Below are positions 50,437 through 59,011 of a stretch of DNA of 64,000 bases, piece by piece. The notes under the pieces were generated by a model. The model saw nothing but the letters and a program-made list of their open reading frames with translations. It made no database searches and was not told where the DNA came from. The first letter of the stretch is position 1. Each line of letters opens with the position of its first letter. The DNA is from Limisalsivibrio acetivorans. Lineage in GTDB: Bacteria > Chrysiogenota > Deferribacteres > Deferribacterales > Geovibrionaceae. The translations under genes and the position numbers were made by a program. The DNA lies in NCBI RefSeq assembly GCF_000421105.1, contig NZ_ATWF01000001.1, forward strand, positions 264,668 to 328,667. The letters are read 5' to 3'.

Positions 50437-50505
50437 ATATATATTCTGTTTTATCCTATTGTTCGAAAAGGGCTTCTGTCACAAGGTTATTCCCGCAGAG
50501 AAGTT

Positions 50506-51672
50506 TCAGGAACGCTTTTGGAGGGTGCAGGTGTTTTGTATGGGGAACTCCGCATAGAAGGTGGTTCCGTTGTCTTCGCCTGATGTGAAGCTGACCCTTC
50601 CTTTGAGATACTTCTCCGTTAGAAGTTTCATACTGTAAGTACCAACACCACGTCCATTCCCTTTAGTGGTGAAGGAGCGTTGAAATATCTGAGTTTGGGC
50701 CTTTTTGGGGATGACTCCTTTGTTATGTACAGAGAATATGACGCTCTTTCCGTCCTCGCCAAGGGAGGAGCAGATGCTTACATCTTCGCCTTCGAGGCTT
50801 GCTTCGAGGGCATTCTTTATCATATTGCCGAGTATCCGCCTTAAAATGGTCTTATCACTCTCAAGTATAATCTGCTCGGAGGAAAGATCCAGGTTGAGCC
50901 GCTTATTGAAGCATACCTTGTGTTTCGAATAGAAGGAGGCGAGCTCTCTTATCACATCAAAGGAGTTCAGCTCGCTGATATTAAGATCCAGATCATTGTT
51001 TTCAGCACGTGTCAGTAGTTTATAGCTGTTTATCTCATCCACAAGGGCGTTTGCGGAGTCGTATATAATACTTACCAACTCACCGTCTTTAATCTCTTCA
51101 TCATCCTTAAGCAGCTCGCTCATTCCGAGGACAACGCCGGCCAGGTTAATAGCATCATGGAAGAACATGCGCTCAAGAACCGCTTTGCGTTTTTTATCGC
51201 TGATGTCAGTTGCTGTGAAGAATGTGTAGTAGCGGTCATTAACGTTAAGGGGCTTGGTGGTTATGAGGAGATCCATAGCCGTTCCCTTCTCTGTGAGTAT
51301 ACGGCATTCCTCGTTACCGTAAGCCCCTGTCTGGGCTGTGAGTATAGCCTTAACTGCGCCGCACTCCTTGCACCGCTCCGTTGTTCCGCAGCATGGGTTG
51401 TCCTTGTCGTCAACGGCGTTCCTGCACTCCAGAGCCTCGCCCGGGCGCATCCCCAGGATAAGGTTATGGGTTTCGAACCCGAGCAGACGCAGAAGCTGTT
51501 TATTTGCAAAGACTATCTGTCTGTTTTCGTCAAGGATAACAACAGTTTCGGACAGATTATCCATCAGCTCTCGGAAGAAAGGCATCTCCATTATCTGATT
51601 AAAGCTCTTCTCGATTTCCTGCTTCGTGCTTCGGTCTGGTGAAGCAAAATGGGTGTTTCCTGCTGAATACAT
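50506..51672 (-). CDS. PAS-domain histidine kinase with a cysteine cluster
   Basis: The 388-residue cytoplasmic kinase has a PAS domain (about 30-155). The PAS part contains a run of cysteines (ECRNAVDDKDNPCCG, CKECGAVKA). The phospho-acceptor region MFFHDAINLAGVVLGMSELL follows, then a HATPase domain with NMIKNALEAS, HNKGVIPK and GNGRGVGTYSMKLL. There are no membrane helices, so it senses an internal signal. The cysteine pattern could bind a metal or Fe-S cluster or sense redox. It lies 61 bp after the ABC/GTPase operon on the same strand; no response regulator is adjacent. Confidence 0.85.
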   Translation of the reverse strand: MYSAGNTHFASPDRSTKQEIEKSFNQIMEMPFFRELMDNLSETVVILDENRQIVFANKQLLRLLGFETHNLILGMRPGEALECRNAVDDKDNPCCGTTERCKECGAVKAILTAQTGAYGNEECRILTEKGTAMDLLITTKPLNVNDRYYTFFTATDISDKKRKAVLERMFFHDAINLAGVVLGMSELLKDDEEIKDGELVSIIYDSANALVDEINSYKLLTRAENNDLDLNISELNSFDVIRELASFYSKHKVCFNKRLNLDLSSEQIILESDKTILRRILGNMIKNALEASLEGEDVSICSSLGEDGKSVIFSVHNKGVIPKKAQTQIFQRSFTTKGNGRGVGTYSMKLLTEKYLKGRVSFTSGEDNGTTFYAEFPIQNTCTLQKRS

Positions 51673-51733
51673 AGTATTTTTCCTTTGTTTATATGATCAA
51701 TATAACAGCAGAAAGCGGACTCAACAAGTATTA

Positions 51734-52738
51734 CTATATGTCAATGGAGAATGATTCTTTACTGGGTTTGAGTTTGCCCCCCGTTCTGAGGGTGTTTCTC
51801 ATCTCCAGGAGAAGGTCATCCAATTTTCTGAGGTATGTTAGGCTCTCCAGCTCCTCATCGGTGGTTTCAATCACCTCGGCTATACCTCCGTTACGGATAA
51901 CGATCCGTTTTGAGCCCATGAGTGCAAGGATCGGGTCGTGGGTGGCCATTAGAACGATCTTTTCCTCCTGAACAAGGAGATCCATAGCCTTTTTGCGGTC
52001 GATGCCTGCATTCTCGATCTCGTCAATGAGAACAACGGGGGAGAGGCTGAGAAAGGCAGTATCTGCTATCATGAGGGCTCTGGACTGTCCGCCGCTGAGT
52101 GAGGTTACGGGGGTGTCCGGTGTAAAGGTTTCACCCGCAAGTTCGTTTGCCTTCTCAATAATATATGCTGTTTTCTCCGCCGGGTTCTCTACCAGGCGGC
52201 TCTCTGCATGCATCTGCACGAACTCCTCTGCGGTAAGGTCCATGACGAAGTTCATGTTCTGGGACAGTTGGGCCACAAGTTTATGCTCAAGGGAGAAGCG
52301 GAGGGACTTATCCGGTTTTTCACCGTTAACAAGGATGCCTCTTCCTGTGGGGGTGTCGCTGTCCGCAAGCCATTCTATATCTGCGAGGAGGCGGCTCTTT
52401 CCGGATCCTGTGGGGCCGACGATGCAGATGATCTCCCCTTTATTTATGGTTAGGTTAACATCCTCCGGCGTTCCGCTCTTGTCGTGGCCGCCGATAAGGG
52501 TGATGCTGTCCACACGGAAACCCTCATCCCTGCTCAATTCCTCGATATCCTTTACATATTCGTTAAGGGATGCGAAGAAGCTCTCCTGCTCAAGACCGAG
52601 ATCCTCAAGTTCCTGCTCTGTGAGGGCGTTGAAGATCTCCTCTGCTGTGGTATCCTTATCCTCTATCCGCAGACCGAACCCTTCGAGGAAGTCTGCTATA
52701 TATGGGTGTTCATTTATATTAAGTCGTTCTGCATTCAT
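51734..52738 (-). CDS. Soluble ABC-type ATPase with DUF1858-like N-terminal module
   Basis: The 334-residue protein has a full ABC nucleotide-binding domain: Walker A GPTGSGKSR, signature LSGGQSRALM, Walker B VVLIDEIENAG and switch His in MATHDP. The first 75 residues are not part of a normal ABC ATPase. They resemble the N-terminal helical module of the binding-protein-like product at 53430-54623, with L, G, F, L, E and I at the same offsets over 24 ungapped positions. No permease gene is nearby. It is the third gene of a tight operon with a GTPase, so it probably acts as a soluble energy-coupling factor rather than in transport. Confidence 0.82.
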   Translation of the reverse strand: MNAERLNINEHPYIADFLEGFGLRIEDKDTTAEEIFNALTEQELEDLGLEQESFFASLNEYVKDIEELSRDEGFRVDSITLIGGHDKSGTPEDVNLTINKGEIICIVGPTGSGKSRLLADIEWLADSDTPTGRGILVNGEKPDKSLRFSLEHKLVAQLSQNMNFVMDLTAEEFVQMHAESRLVENPAEKTAYIIEKANELAGETFTPDTPVTSLSGGQSRALMIADTAFLSLSPVVLIDEIENAGIDRKKAMDLLVQEEKIVLMATHDPILALMGSKRIVIRNGGIAEVIETTDEELESLTYLRKLDDLLLEMRNTLRTGGKLKPSKESFSIDI

Positions 52739-52740
52739 AT

Positions 52741-53430
52741 CTATTTCTCCATATCCATCTTTCTTACGTTGCCCATCTGGTAGCTGTCGCCGATTCTGCG
52801 CTCACCGAGGCAGTATGAGCAGAGTGCAGAGGGCATAGAGAACCGTAGCATCTTACCCTTGAGGGTTTCGATGTCCTCCCCCCCTGTGAAGAGGGTGGAG
52901 AGCTCGAAGGAGCCCTGCCCGGTGATTCCGTTGACATGCATTATGGTAGCGGAGGGGTTAACTGTTTTAACCCTTGAAGCGAAAACTTCACGCTCAGCCT
53001 GGGAAACTATGTCCCCCTTGGTTATTAAGACGATATCTGCGGATTTCAGCATCGGCCCGATCTTCTTGGGGGTATTTACCCCGCTTAGGTTGTCGATAAC
53101 GCAAACGGCTGTGATCTCCTTGATATGGGGGGAGCATCGGTTGCATAGCCCTGCACTCTCGCTTACAAGGAGGTCTACCCCCTGCTTTATCCCCCACTGG
53201 ACGCATTCTTCAACGTTGCTTACGAAGAAATGGTCGGGGCAGAGTGCGCCGGAGAGCCCCTTGCGTACAGGGATCCCCTTCTTTTCATAAAGCAGGTCAT
53301 CATCGGTGGCGAGGCAGTCGAACTTAACAACGCCTGTCTTTATCCCCCTGTCCTGCAGTGCATCGATGGTCTTCAGGATAATCGATGTCTTGCCCGAGGA
53401 AGGGGGGCCTGATACGGTTATAAATCTCAT
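52741..53430 (-). CDS. HypB/UreG-like SIMIBI GTPase
   Basis: The 229-residue P-loop protein has Walker A SGPPSSGKTS, an acidic switch region VSESAGLCNRCSPH and a base-specificity motif ITKGDIV, as in nickel-inserting HypB/UreG GTPases. Cysteine pairs occur in the middle (CNRCS) and near the C-terminus (CSYCLGERRIG), which could bind a metal. ATG 53430 overlaps the preceding stop in TAATG, with AGGAG upstream; longer in-frame starts run into the neighbour. It sits between a binding-protein-like gene and the ABC ATPase. A metallocentre assembly role is suggested but not shown. Confidence 0.8.
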   Translation of the reverse strand: MRFITVSGPPSSGKTSIILKTIDALQDRGIKTGVVKFDCLATDDDLLYEKKGIPVRKGLSGALCPDHFFVSNVEECVQWGIKQGVDLLVSESAGLCNRCSPHIKEITAVCVIDNLSGVNTPKKIGPMLKSADIVLITKGDIVSQAEREVFASRVKTVNPSATIMHVNGITGQGSFELSTLFTGGEDIETLKGKMLRFSMPSALCSYCLGERRIGDSYQMGNVRKMDMEK

Positions 53431-54623
53431 TATGCTGCTCCTACTGTTCGGTTGAAGGCTTCCATAGCCCTGTCGATTACTGCATCGGTGTCGTTTTCGA
53501 GTATGTAGTCCCAGCCGATCCACTTAAATCGTGCATCCTCGGGGAGGCGGTTGTCAACCTCTTCACTCAGCGAGGGGAAGAGGCCCCTGTGGGAGAGGAT
53601 CTCCCCGATCTCTTTGCTGAATACTGCATCTGCCAAGGGCTTAAGGTCCTCTTTATCCCTTGTGAGCATAAAGATGGGGCTTACGATTGCGCCGTCTTCG
53701 GGGAAAACAACCTTCTTCGATTTAACGCCCATGAGCATCTTGGTGAAGAAATAGGGCATGATTGTGATAAAGGGCTTCTCCTCTGTCTTTCTGCCGGCAT
53801 TTTTGACCATCTCCGCCGGGTGCATGGAGCTAACCATGCTTCTACCGAGGGCGTGTACCCCTTCTTCGCCGTGCTCCTTGTATATGTTGAGCAGGATGGC
53901 GTTGAACAGGTCGAAGTCACCAACGGGGAGTGAAACCTTCCCTTCGTATTCGGGCTTAAGGAGATCGCTCCATCTTTTTGGTTCGGGAAGCCCATTTTGC
54001 TCTTCAAGGTTAAGCATGAAAACTGCGGGAACCACGGAGACCATGGAGAATACACCCTCGGGATCCTCCAGCCCGAGCCCATCAAAATCAGAGTTCATCG
54101 GCTTATCTGTAAGGTTTCTATAGTCATCCTTGACGAGGTTGCGGAACCTTCTGCCGAAGAATAGCTCGAATCCGGCGGAGAGGTAAACATCGCTCAGCTC
54201 ATCAGCCGAGTCGGCTTTTCTTATATCCTCTGCCATCCAGTCCGCACCAACGGAGGCCGCCTCAAGCTTGTAGTCCACCTTCACATCCGATTCCTCAAGG
54301 AAGGCGTCCAGCTTCTCAAGTACAGGAATGCGGACAGGGCAGGGGAGAAGACCGCTCAGGTTGTAGCTTCCCCCTGTACGAGCCTCTTTAAGGGTAACGT
54401 CTGCGACGTTTCTGATCTCCTCAATCCTTTCGAGAAGAAGGTTCTCAAAGGTATCGATATCGTAGCCCTTGGTTTTGAGGGCTGTCTCGAGTTTGAGGAA
54501 CTTACCAAAACTCTCAAGCTTTGCATCCTCTGTAAACTGAGGGAACCCGTTTGACACGAAAACCTCTCTGGTTTCTGGGAAGATATCTATTATTTCTTTA
54601 ACTGTTTTTGTTCTGAAGTTCAT
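53430..54623 (-). CDS. Cytosolic substrate-binding-protein-like protein with DUF1858-like domain
   Basis: Residues about 1-70 of this 397-residue protein form a helical DUF1858-like module (KTVKEIIDIFPETREVFVSNGF, KTKGYDIDTFENLLLERIEEI) without the cysteines of typical DUF1858. Residues about 85-390 resemble the type II periplasmic binding proteins of iron or polyamine transporters (WSDLLKPEYEGKVSLP, TIMPYFFTKMLMGV). There is no signal peptide, so the binding fold is in the cytoplasm, which is unusual. It is the first gene of the operon with the GTPase and ABC ATPase. The bound ligand is unknown. Confidence 0.75.
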   Translation of the reverse strand: MNFRTKTVKEIIDIFPETREVFVSNGFPQFTEDAKLESFGKFLKLETALKTKGYDIDTFENLLLERIEEIRNVADVTLKEARTGGSYNLSGLLPCPVRIPVLEKLDAFLEESDVKVDYKLEAASVGADWMAEDIRKADSADELSDVYLSAGFELFFGRRFRNLVKDDYRNLTDKPMNSDFDGLGLEDPEGVFSMVSVVPAVFMLNLEEQNGLPEPKRWSDLLKPEYEGKVSLPVGDFDLFNAILLNIYKEHGEEGVHALGRSMVSSMHPAEMVKNAGRKTEEKPFITIMPYFFTKMLMGVKSKKVVFPEDGAIVSPIFMLTRDKEDLKPLADAVFSKEIGEILSHRGLFPSLSEEVDNRLPEDARFKWIGWDYILENDTDAVIDRAMEAFNRTVGAA

Positions 54624-54703
54624 AGTCTCATCTCCGTTTCGTTTAATCTGAGACTAAATATATCTTGAAATCAAGTATTTTAATTGATGCGGATCAACAA
54701 AGA

Positions 54704-54732
54704 TAAAAAAAGGCCGGGAAATTTTCCCGGCC
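54704..54732 (-). terminator. Terminator of the second TRAP transporter operon
   Basis: A ten-base GC-rich inverted repeat (54712-54732) with almost no loop is followed on the minus strand by seven T. It separates the TRAP permease from the binding-protein/GTPase/ABC operon on the same strand. Confidence 0.88.
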
Positions 54733-54741
54733 GGTTGATTA

Positions 54742-56466
54742 TTAGGCTTTGGAGAACTTGTTTCTGATCTGGGAATACCATGCAAAGCTCAGGAAGTATG
54801 AATAGAGGAATGTACCTATTGCGATAACAATAAATACCTTAACTATATCCATCGTTGAGCCGTTCAGGGTGAATTCCGGAACATAGCCGAAGAGGAAGGG
54901 GGCCAGATAGAGGAACTTTGCAAATTTGAAGGCGTTAAAGGCTGTCTTCCACATATGGGCCTCAGCAATTGTCGCCCCTGCAAAGGCTGCGATACAAACA
55001 GGGGGCGTAATATTGCTGTCCTGACTCAGCCAATACACGATCATATGAGCGGCAATAAGATTAACGCCCAGATGGGTTAGCGCAGGCACAGCCACCACCG
55101 CTGTGATGAGATACGCCGCTGTAACGGGTACACCCATGCCGAGAACAAGGGATGCCAGAGCGATAAGCAGTATTGTAAGGAACAGGCTTCCCCCTGCCAG
55201 CTTGATAACAATATCAGCAAAGGTGAGGATAAGGCCGCTGAAAGTGAGCATGGAGATGATTATGCCGATAATCCCCACGGTTGCACCGATCTTGAGGCTC
55301 GATTCCGTTCCCCTTCTTGAAGCCTGTAGGAAGCCGACATGGTCTATCCTCGTTTCACGGTCGAACCAGCTTATCACGATACATGTGCCTATACCCACAA
55401 CGGCGGCGAAGCCGGCATCGTAGCCGATTATCATAAGGACGGTTATTATCACGAGGGGGAGGGCGTAGTACCAACCTGTTTTTATAATAGACCACGGTGT
55501 CTCGGCAGTCTTTTCACCCTTGATATTCTGTACTTTAGCTTCGAAATGCACCATGACGAAAACGCTGAAGAAATACATCATTGCGGGGAATATCGCCACA
55601 AGCATGATCTTCTGATAGGGGATCTGGGTTAACTCGGACATGATGAAGCCGCCGGCACCCATAATAGGAGGCATGAACATCCCGCCGATGGAAGCCGCAG
55701 GCTCCACAGCACCGGCCACATGGGGCTTGAATCCTGCCCTTTTCATAAGAGGGATGGTGAAGGCACCCGTTGACACGGTGTTTGCGATGGCGCTGCCCGA
55801 TATGGAACCGAAGAGTGCGCTGGCAACAACGGCAACCTTGGCGGGTCCACCCGTTTTATGCCCCACAGCCGCAAGGGGGAGATCGATGAAGAATTTTTGT
55901 GCCCCCGAACGCTCAAGGAAGGCACCGAAGATTACGAAGAGGAGAACATAGGTGGCAAGAACGTTTGCCATGATGCCGAAAACCCCGTCGTTCTTAAGGA
56001 ACGCAATGGAGCATATGTAGAGGAAATCCCCCCCTGGATGGGCGAGATCGCCTGGAAAGTATGCCCCGAAAACGCCGTATATAAGCATGAATGTTCCGAT
56101 GATTACAAAGACAAAACCCACAGCACGTCTGGCTACCTCGATACCGATGAGAACGCCGAGAACAGATATCCATAAGTCCGCTGCTGTCTCCGAGCCCGCA
56201 CGGTAGTTCAGCGCCTCGAAGTTTGCCATCCAGTAGCCTATGGAGCCCATGGAGCCGGCTATGAGAACGTAATCGAAAACACGCATGATCCTGTTTTTTG
56301 ATTTATACATTAGAAAAACGAGTATGTAGGTAACGAATACGTACACACCTCTATGATATTGGGTTGCCGCCGGACTAATGAGCGCAGAATAGGAATAGAA
56401 TATTACAAGAAATAGCGAAGCGGCATCAAAAATAATCTTTTCGATTTTGTTTAGATTATTGTACAC
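54742..56466 (-). CDS. TRAP transporter fused permease (TAXI type), second system
   Basis: The 574-residue fused DctQM-type permease is shorter than the first copy at 18379. It has the same family blocks: GSISGSAIANTVSTGAFTIPLMKRAGF, AASIGGMFMPPIMGAGGFIMSEL and LGMGVPVTAAYLITAVVAVPAL. GTG 56466 is the likely start because GGAGGA lies five bases before it; a TTG at 56481 has no such site. Its receptor gene lies upstream, separated by a terminator-like hairpin. The substrate is unknown. Confidence 0.92.
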   Translation of the reverse strand: MYNNLNKIEKIIFDAASLFLVIFYSYSALISPAATQYHRGVYVFVTYILVFLMYKSKNRIMRVFDYVLIAGSMGSIGYWMANFEALNYRAGSETAADLWISVLGVLIGIEVARRAVGFVFVIIGTFMLIYGVFGAYFPGDLAHPGGDFLYICSIAFLKNDGVFGIMANVLATYVLLFVIFGAFLERSGAQKFFIDLPLAAVGHKTGGPAKVAVVASALFGSISGSAIANTVSTGAFTIPLMKRAGFKPHVAGAVEPAASIGGMFMPPIMGAGGFIMSELTQIPYQKIMLVAIFPAMMYFFSVFVMVHFEAKVQNIKGEKTAETPWSIIKTGWYYALPLVIITVLMIIGYDAGFAAVVGIGTCIVISWFDRETRIDHVGFLQASRRGTESSLKIGATVGIIGIIISMLTFSGLILTFADIVIKLAGGSLFLTILLIALASLVLGMGVPVTAAYLITAVVAVPALTHLGVNLIAAHMIVYWLSQDSNITPPVCIAAFAGATIAEAHMWKTAFNAFKFAKFLYLAPFLFGYVPEFTLNGSTMDIVKVFIVIAIGTFLYSYFLSFAWYSQIRNKFSKA

Positions 56467-56498
56467 ATGTTCCTCCAGCAAAAAGGCAGTTATGCACC

Positions 56499-56526
56499 AA
56501 AAAGGCGGCAGAGAAGCCCTGCCGCC
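56499..56526 (-). terminator. Intercistronic terminator between second TAXI receptor and permease
   Basis: An eight-base GC stem (56504-56511 with 56519-56526) followed on the minus strand by five T lies between receptor and permease, in the same place as the hairpin in the first TRAP operon. Confidence 0.75.
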
Positions 56527-56557
56527 ATAACACTATTTGAAATTCGTTCTATTTCTC

Positions 56558-57520
56558 TTACTTAAGTACGCCCACTTCTTTCCAGAACTTCTCAGCACCG
56601 GGGTGAAGGGGGGTAACTATACCTGTAAGACCGCCTTCAACGCTCATAGCCTTAGCGGACTTGTGGATGGAGATCATGTGCTCCATTCCCTTCTCGCTGT
56701 AAACGGCCTTAACCATGTCGTATACAACATCTGCGGGAACGTCTTTGTTGGCTATCCAGATTGCGTTACCCTGGAAGGTCTGAACGGGCTCTGTCTGGCC
56801 TTTGTAGGTTCCTGCGGGGATGGTAACCTTTGCAAGGAAAGGGTACTCGTCAAGAACGCCGCCACTCTGTGCTACGTCATAGATGTCAAGGATTTTTACC
56901 TTGGTTTGAAGAGCCGCTTCTATAACGGAGGAGTTGGGATATCCGGCGAAAACCCAGAAAGCGTCGAGCTGCTTGTTTTTGAAAGCAGCCGCAGCGTTGC
57001 GGTAGCCGATGAACTGGGGCTTCATCTTGTCCCAGAGTCCGAGAACGCCGAAGAAACGCTCAGCGTTAGCCGCAGCACCGGATCCTGCACCGCCGACACC
57101 AACTCTCTTGCCTTCAAGATCCTGGGGAGTATTTATATCGGAATTGGCTCTTACGATAAGATGGGCGGGTGCGCCGTAGAAGTATCCGAGAGCCATAACA
57201 TCTTCGTATTTGGAGTTATCACCCTTAAGTTTGCCGTTTCTGGCAAGGTATGTATCGCCGGAGTATGCAACAGCGAACTGAGCCCTGTTTCCGTTAACAA
57301 GCCTCACATTCTCAACGGAACCGTTGGATGCGCTCGCAAGTACTTTGAAGCCCATGTTCTTGGCATACTGGGAAATACCGTTTGCATAGTACATGAAAGT
57401 ACCGCCGGAGGGACCTCCGGAAAACTTGTAAACCGCAGCAGAAGAAACCTGAGGTACCGCAACAAGTGCTGTGCAGAGCGCAGCAATCATAACAGCCGCT
57501 GTAAAAAACCTTTTAAACAT
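56558..57520 (-). CDS. TAXI-family TRAP transporter solute receptor, second system
   Basis: The 320-residue receptor has a signal peptide (MFKRFFTAAVMIAALCTALVAVPQVSSA) and then YKFSGGPSGGTFMYYANGISQYAK, the TAXI signature. GGAGG lies before the ATG. It differs clearly in sequence from the first receptor at 20515, so the two systems probably bind different ligands. A GTTAT-C-ATAAC palindrome (57553-57563) lies 33 bp upstream of its start. Confidence 0.92.
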   Translation of the reverse strand: MFKRFFTAAVMIAALCTALVAVPQVSSAAVYKFSGGPSGGTFMYYANGISQYAKNMGFKVLASASNGSVENVRLVNGNRAQFAVAYSGDTYLARNGKLKGDNSKYEDVMALGYFYGAPAHLIVRANSDINTPQDLEGKRVGVGGAGSGAAANAERFFGVLGLWDKMKPQFIGYRNAAAAFKNKQLDAFWVFAGYPNSSVIEAALQTKVKILDIYDVAQSGGVLDEYPFLAKVTIPAGTYKGQTEPVQTFQGNAIWIANKDVPADVVYDMVKAVYSEKGMEHMISIHKSAKAMSVEGGLTGIVTPLHPGAEKFWKEVGVLK

Positions 57521-57552
57521 AACTGTCCTCCTAGATTGAATTATGTCAAAAA

Positions 57553-57563
57553 GTTATCATAAC
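57553..57563. promoter_or_regulatory. GTTAT-C-ATAAC palindrome upstream of the second TAXI receptor
   Basis: A perfect 11-bp odd palindrome lies 33 bp upstream of the receptor ATG in an AT-rich region. No convincing -35/-10 pair could be fixed, so its role as an operator is speculative. Confidence 0.3.
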
Positions 57564-57612
57564 AGAACGATATTTACAATAACTATATTAGTTAAAAAAT
57601 TTGATCAATACA

Positions 57613-57647
57613 TTAAAAAACCCACCATATCAGTAATATATGATGGG
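57613..57647 (-). terminator. Terminator downstream of the second UspA gene
   Basis: On the minus strand a ten-base stem with one G-U pair (CCCATCATAT with ATATGGTGGG, seven-base loop) runs into six T, 71 bp after the stop at 57718. Confidence 0.8.
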
Positions 57648-57717
57648 CTTGTTTGTGAACTTTGTCTTTTTATAACTGTGGTTTATAGTATGTTAACCCG
57701 GTGATTAAAACCTTGTG

Positions 57718-58173
57718 TTAGTCGAGCACTTTTCGCACTATAAAAACTGAACAATGAGCCTTTCTGACAACTTTTTCCGTAGTGCTGCCGTAAAAGAAGC
57801 CTTCGATGGCGCTTTTACCCTTGGACGATATAACGATGAGATCAGCCTTAGTTTTGTCCGCATACTTGATAATCTCCTCGTAAGATACCCCGTGGGCGAC
57901 TTCAAGCTTCGGTTTGTAGCCATTCTCACCGAAAACCTCTTTTGCTATTCGTACAAGCTCGTGCTCTATATGCTCGTCCATATGCTTGTTGATCTCATCC
58001 ACCTTGTCGTCATCAAGAAAGTAGAGGGGGAGCTCGCTAGCTTCTTTGGACTTTACATAAAGCAGGGTAATCTCCGAATCGAACTGCTCAACAAACTCCT
58101 TCGCCTGACGGAGGGCATTGACGGAGCATTCGGAAAAATCTGTAGGTACTATAATATTCTTGGGCTTAAACAT
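57718..58173 (-). CDS. Universal stress protein (UspA family)
   Basis: The 151-residue UspA protein has KNIIVPTDFSECSVNALRQA at the start and the nucleotide loop ISSKGKSAIEGFFYGSTTEKV at the end. ATG 58173 follows AGGAGG by four bases; the open frame extends 33 bp upstream without a site. It is only distantly similar to the other Usp at 12511. It lies between the rluA-type gene and its own terminator, 39 bp after the former, and might be co-transcribed with it. Confidence 0.88.
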   Translation of the reverse strand: MFKPKNIIVPTDFSECSVNALRQAKEFVEQFDSEITLLYVKSKEASELPLYFLDDDKVDEINKHMDEHIEHELVRIAKEVFGENGYKPKLEVAHGVSYEEIIKYADKTKADLIVISSKGKSAIEGFFYGSTTEKVVRKAHCSVFIVRKVLD

Positions 58174-58212
58174 CGTTCCTCCTTGCCTTTGGGGCATTTC
58201 CAGCATCTATAC

Positions 58213-58965
58213 TTAAATCATAGCTCTGGTTTTGAAATATTCAATAAAATCAGCTTCTTTTGACGAGTCTGCACAATCTCTGTCTATCTCTGTGTATGCG
58301 CAGTGGAGCATCATACGGGGAAAATCTGCGCCGCCGTAGAGCTTATCACCAAGTATGGGGAAGCCCACATGGGCGAGATAGGCTCTCAGTTGATGCCTCG
58401 AGGCGTGGGCAAGCTCTGCACTGATTAGTGAGAAGCCATCATGGGAGTCTTTCAACGAGAAAAACGTTCTGTTCCCCCCGTTCTCATCAAGGACCTTTAC
58501 CTTCCTTCGCTTACGGGCATCGATCCTGTTTTCCATAACCAGTGAGGTTGGGAAGCTTCCTCCTACGAAGGCTATGTATCTCTTATGGATATGTTTCGGG
58601 CTCAGGCCGCTTCTGACTGCGGCTATGACTCCGTCCGTTTCGTAATCGAGTCTACTGATGAGCGTGTATCCCTCAGGGACCAGATCCTCCAGAACCGGAG
58701 GATCCTCCGGGGTATGTCTTTCTGTGTGCATGAATGGTGGCTTATAGAGGAAGAGCGTCTGCTCATTCTGCTTAATGATGAACTCCCCTGCGGGGTTTCC
58801 TTCACTGCGATAGTCGAGCTCTGCCCGGATATCCTCATCCCCTTCTATCTCGATATCCTTTCTTACGGTCTTCCCGTTAACGGAAATCTTCCCCTCTTTG
58901 ATGAACTCCTTTCCCCTCCGGCGGGAGAAATCGAAGAGCTCTGCACATTTTGCGGATAGTCTCAC
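58213..58965 (-). CDS. RluA-family pseudouridine synthase
   Basis: The 250-residue enzyme has an N-terminal S4-like RNA-binding part (RRRGKEFIKEGKISVNGKTVRKD), the catalytic block LISRLDYETDGVIAAVRSG with the essential Asp, and ASRHQLRAYLAHVGFPILGDKLYG. It isomerises uridine in rRNA or tRNA; the target is not determinable. It starts at GTG 58965 with GAGGG upstream and is divergent from prmA. Confidence 0.87.
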   Translation of the reverse strand: MRLSAKCAELFDFSRRRGKEFIKEGKISVNGKTVRKDIEIEGDEDIRAELDYRSEGNPAGEFIIKQNEQTLFLYKPPFMHTERHTPEDPPVLEDLVPEGYTLISRLDYETDGVIAAVRSGLSPKHIHKRYIAFVGGSFPTSLVMENRIDARKRRKVKVLDENGGNRTFFSLKDSHDGFSLISAELAHASRHQLRAYLAHVGFPILGDKLYGGADFPRMMLHCAYTEIDRDCADSSKEADFIEYFKTRAMI

Positions 58966-58996
58966 ATCTGCCCTCTATTAATAATCATACGCTTTA

Positions 58997-59005
58997 TGTT
59001 ATAGT
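58997..59005 (+). promoter_or_regulatory. Extended -10 promoter of prmA giving a likely leaderless mRNA
   Basis: TG-T-TATAGT is an extended -10 box. Six bases separate TATAGT from the ATG at 59012, the same layout as for marR and mlaE, and no ribosome-binding site is present. The -35 is poor, as is usual for extended -10 promoters. Confidence 0.5.
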
Positions 59006-59011
59006 AATAAC

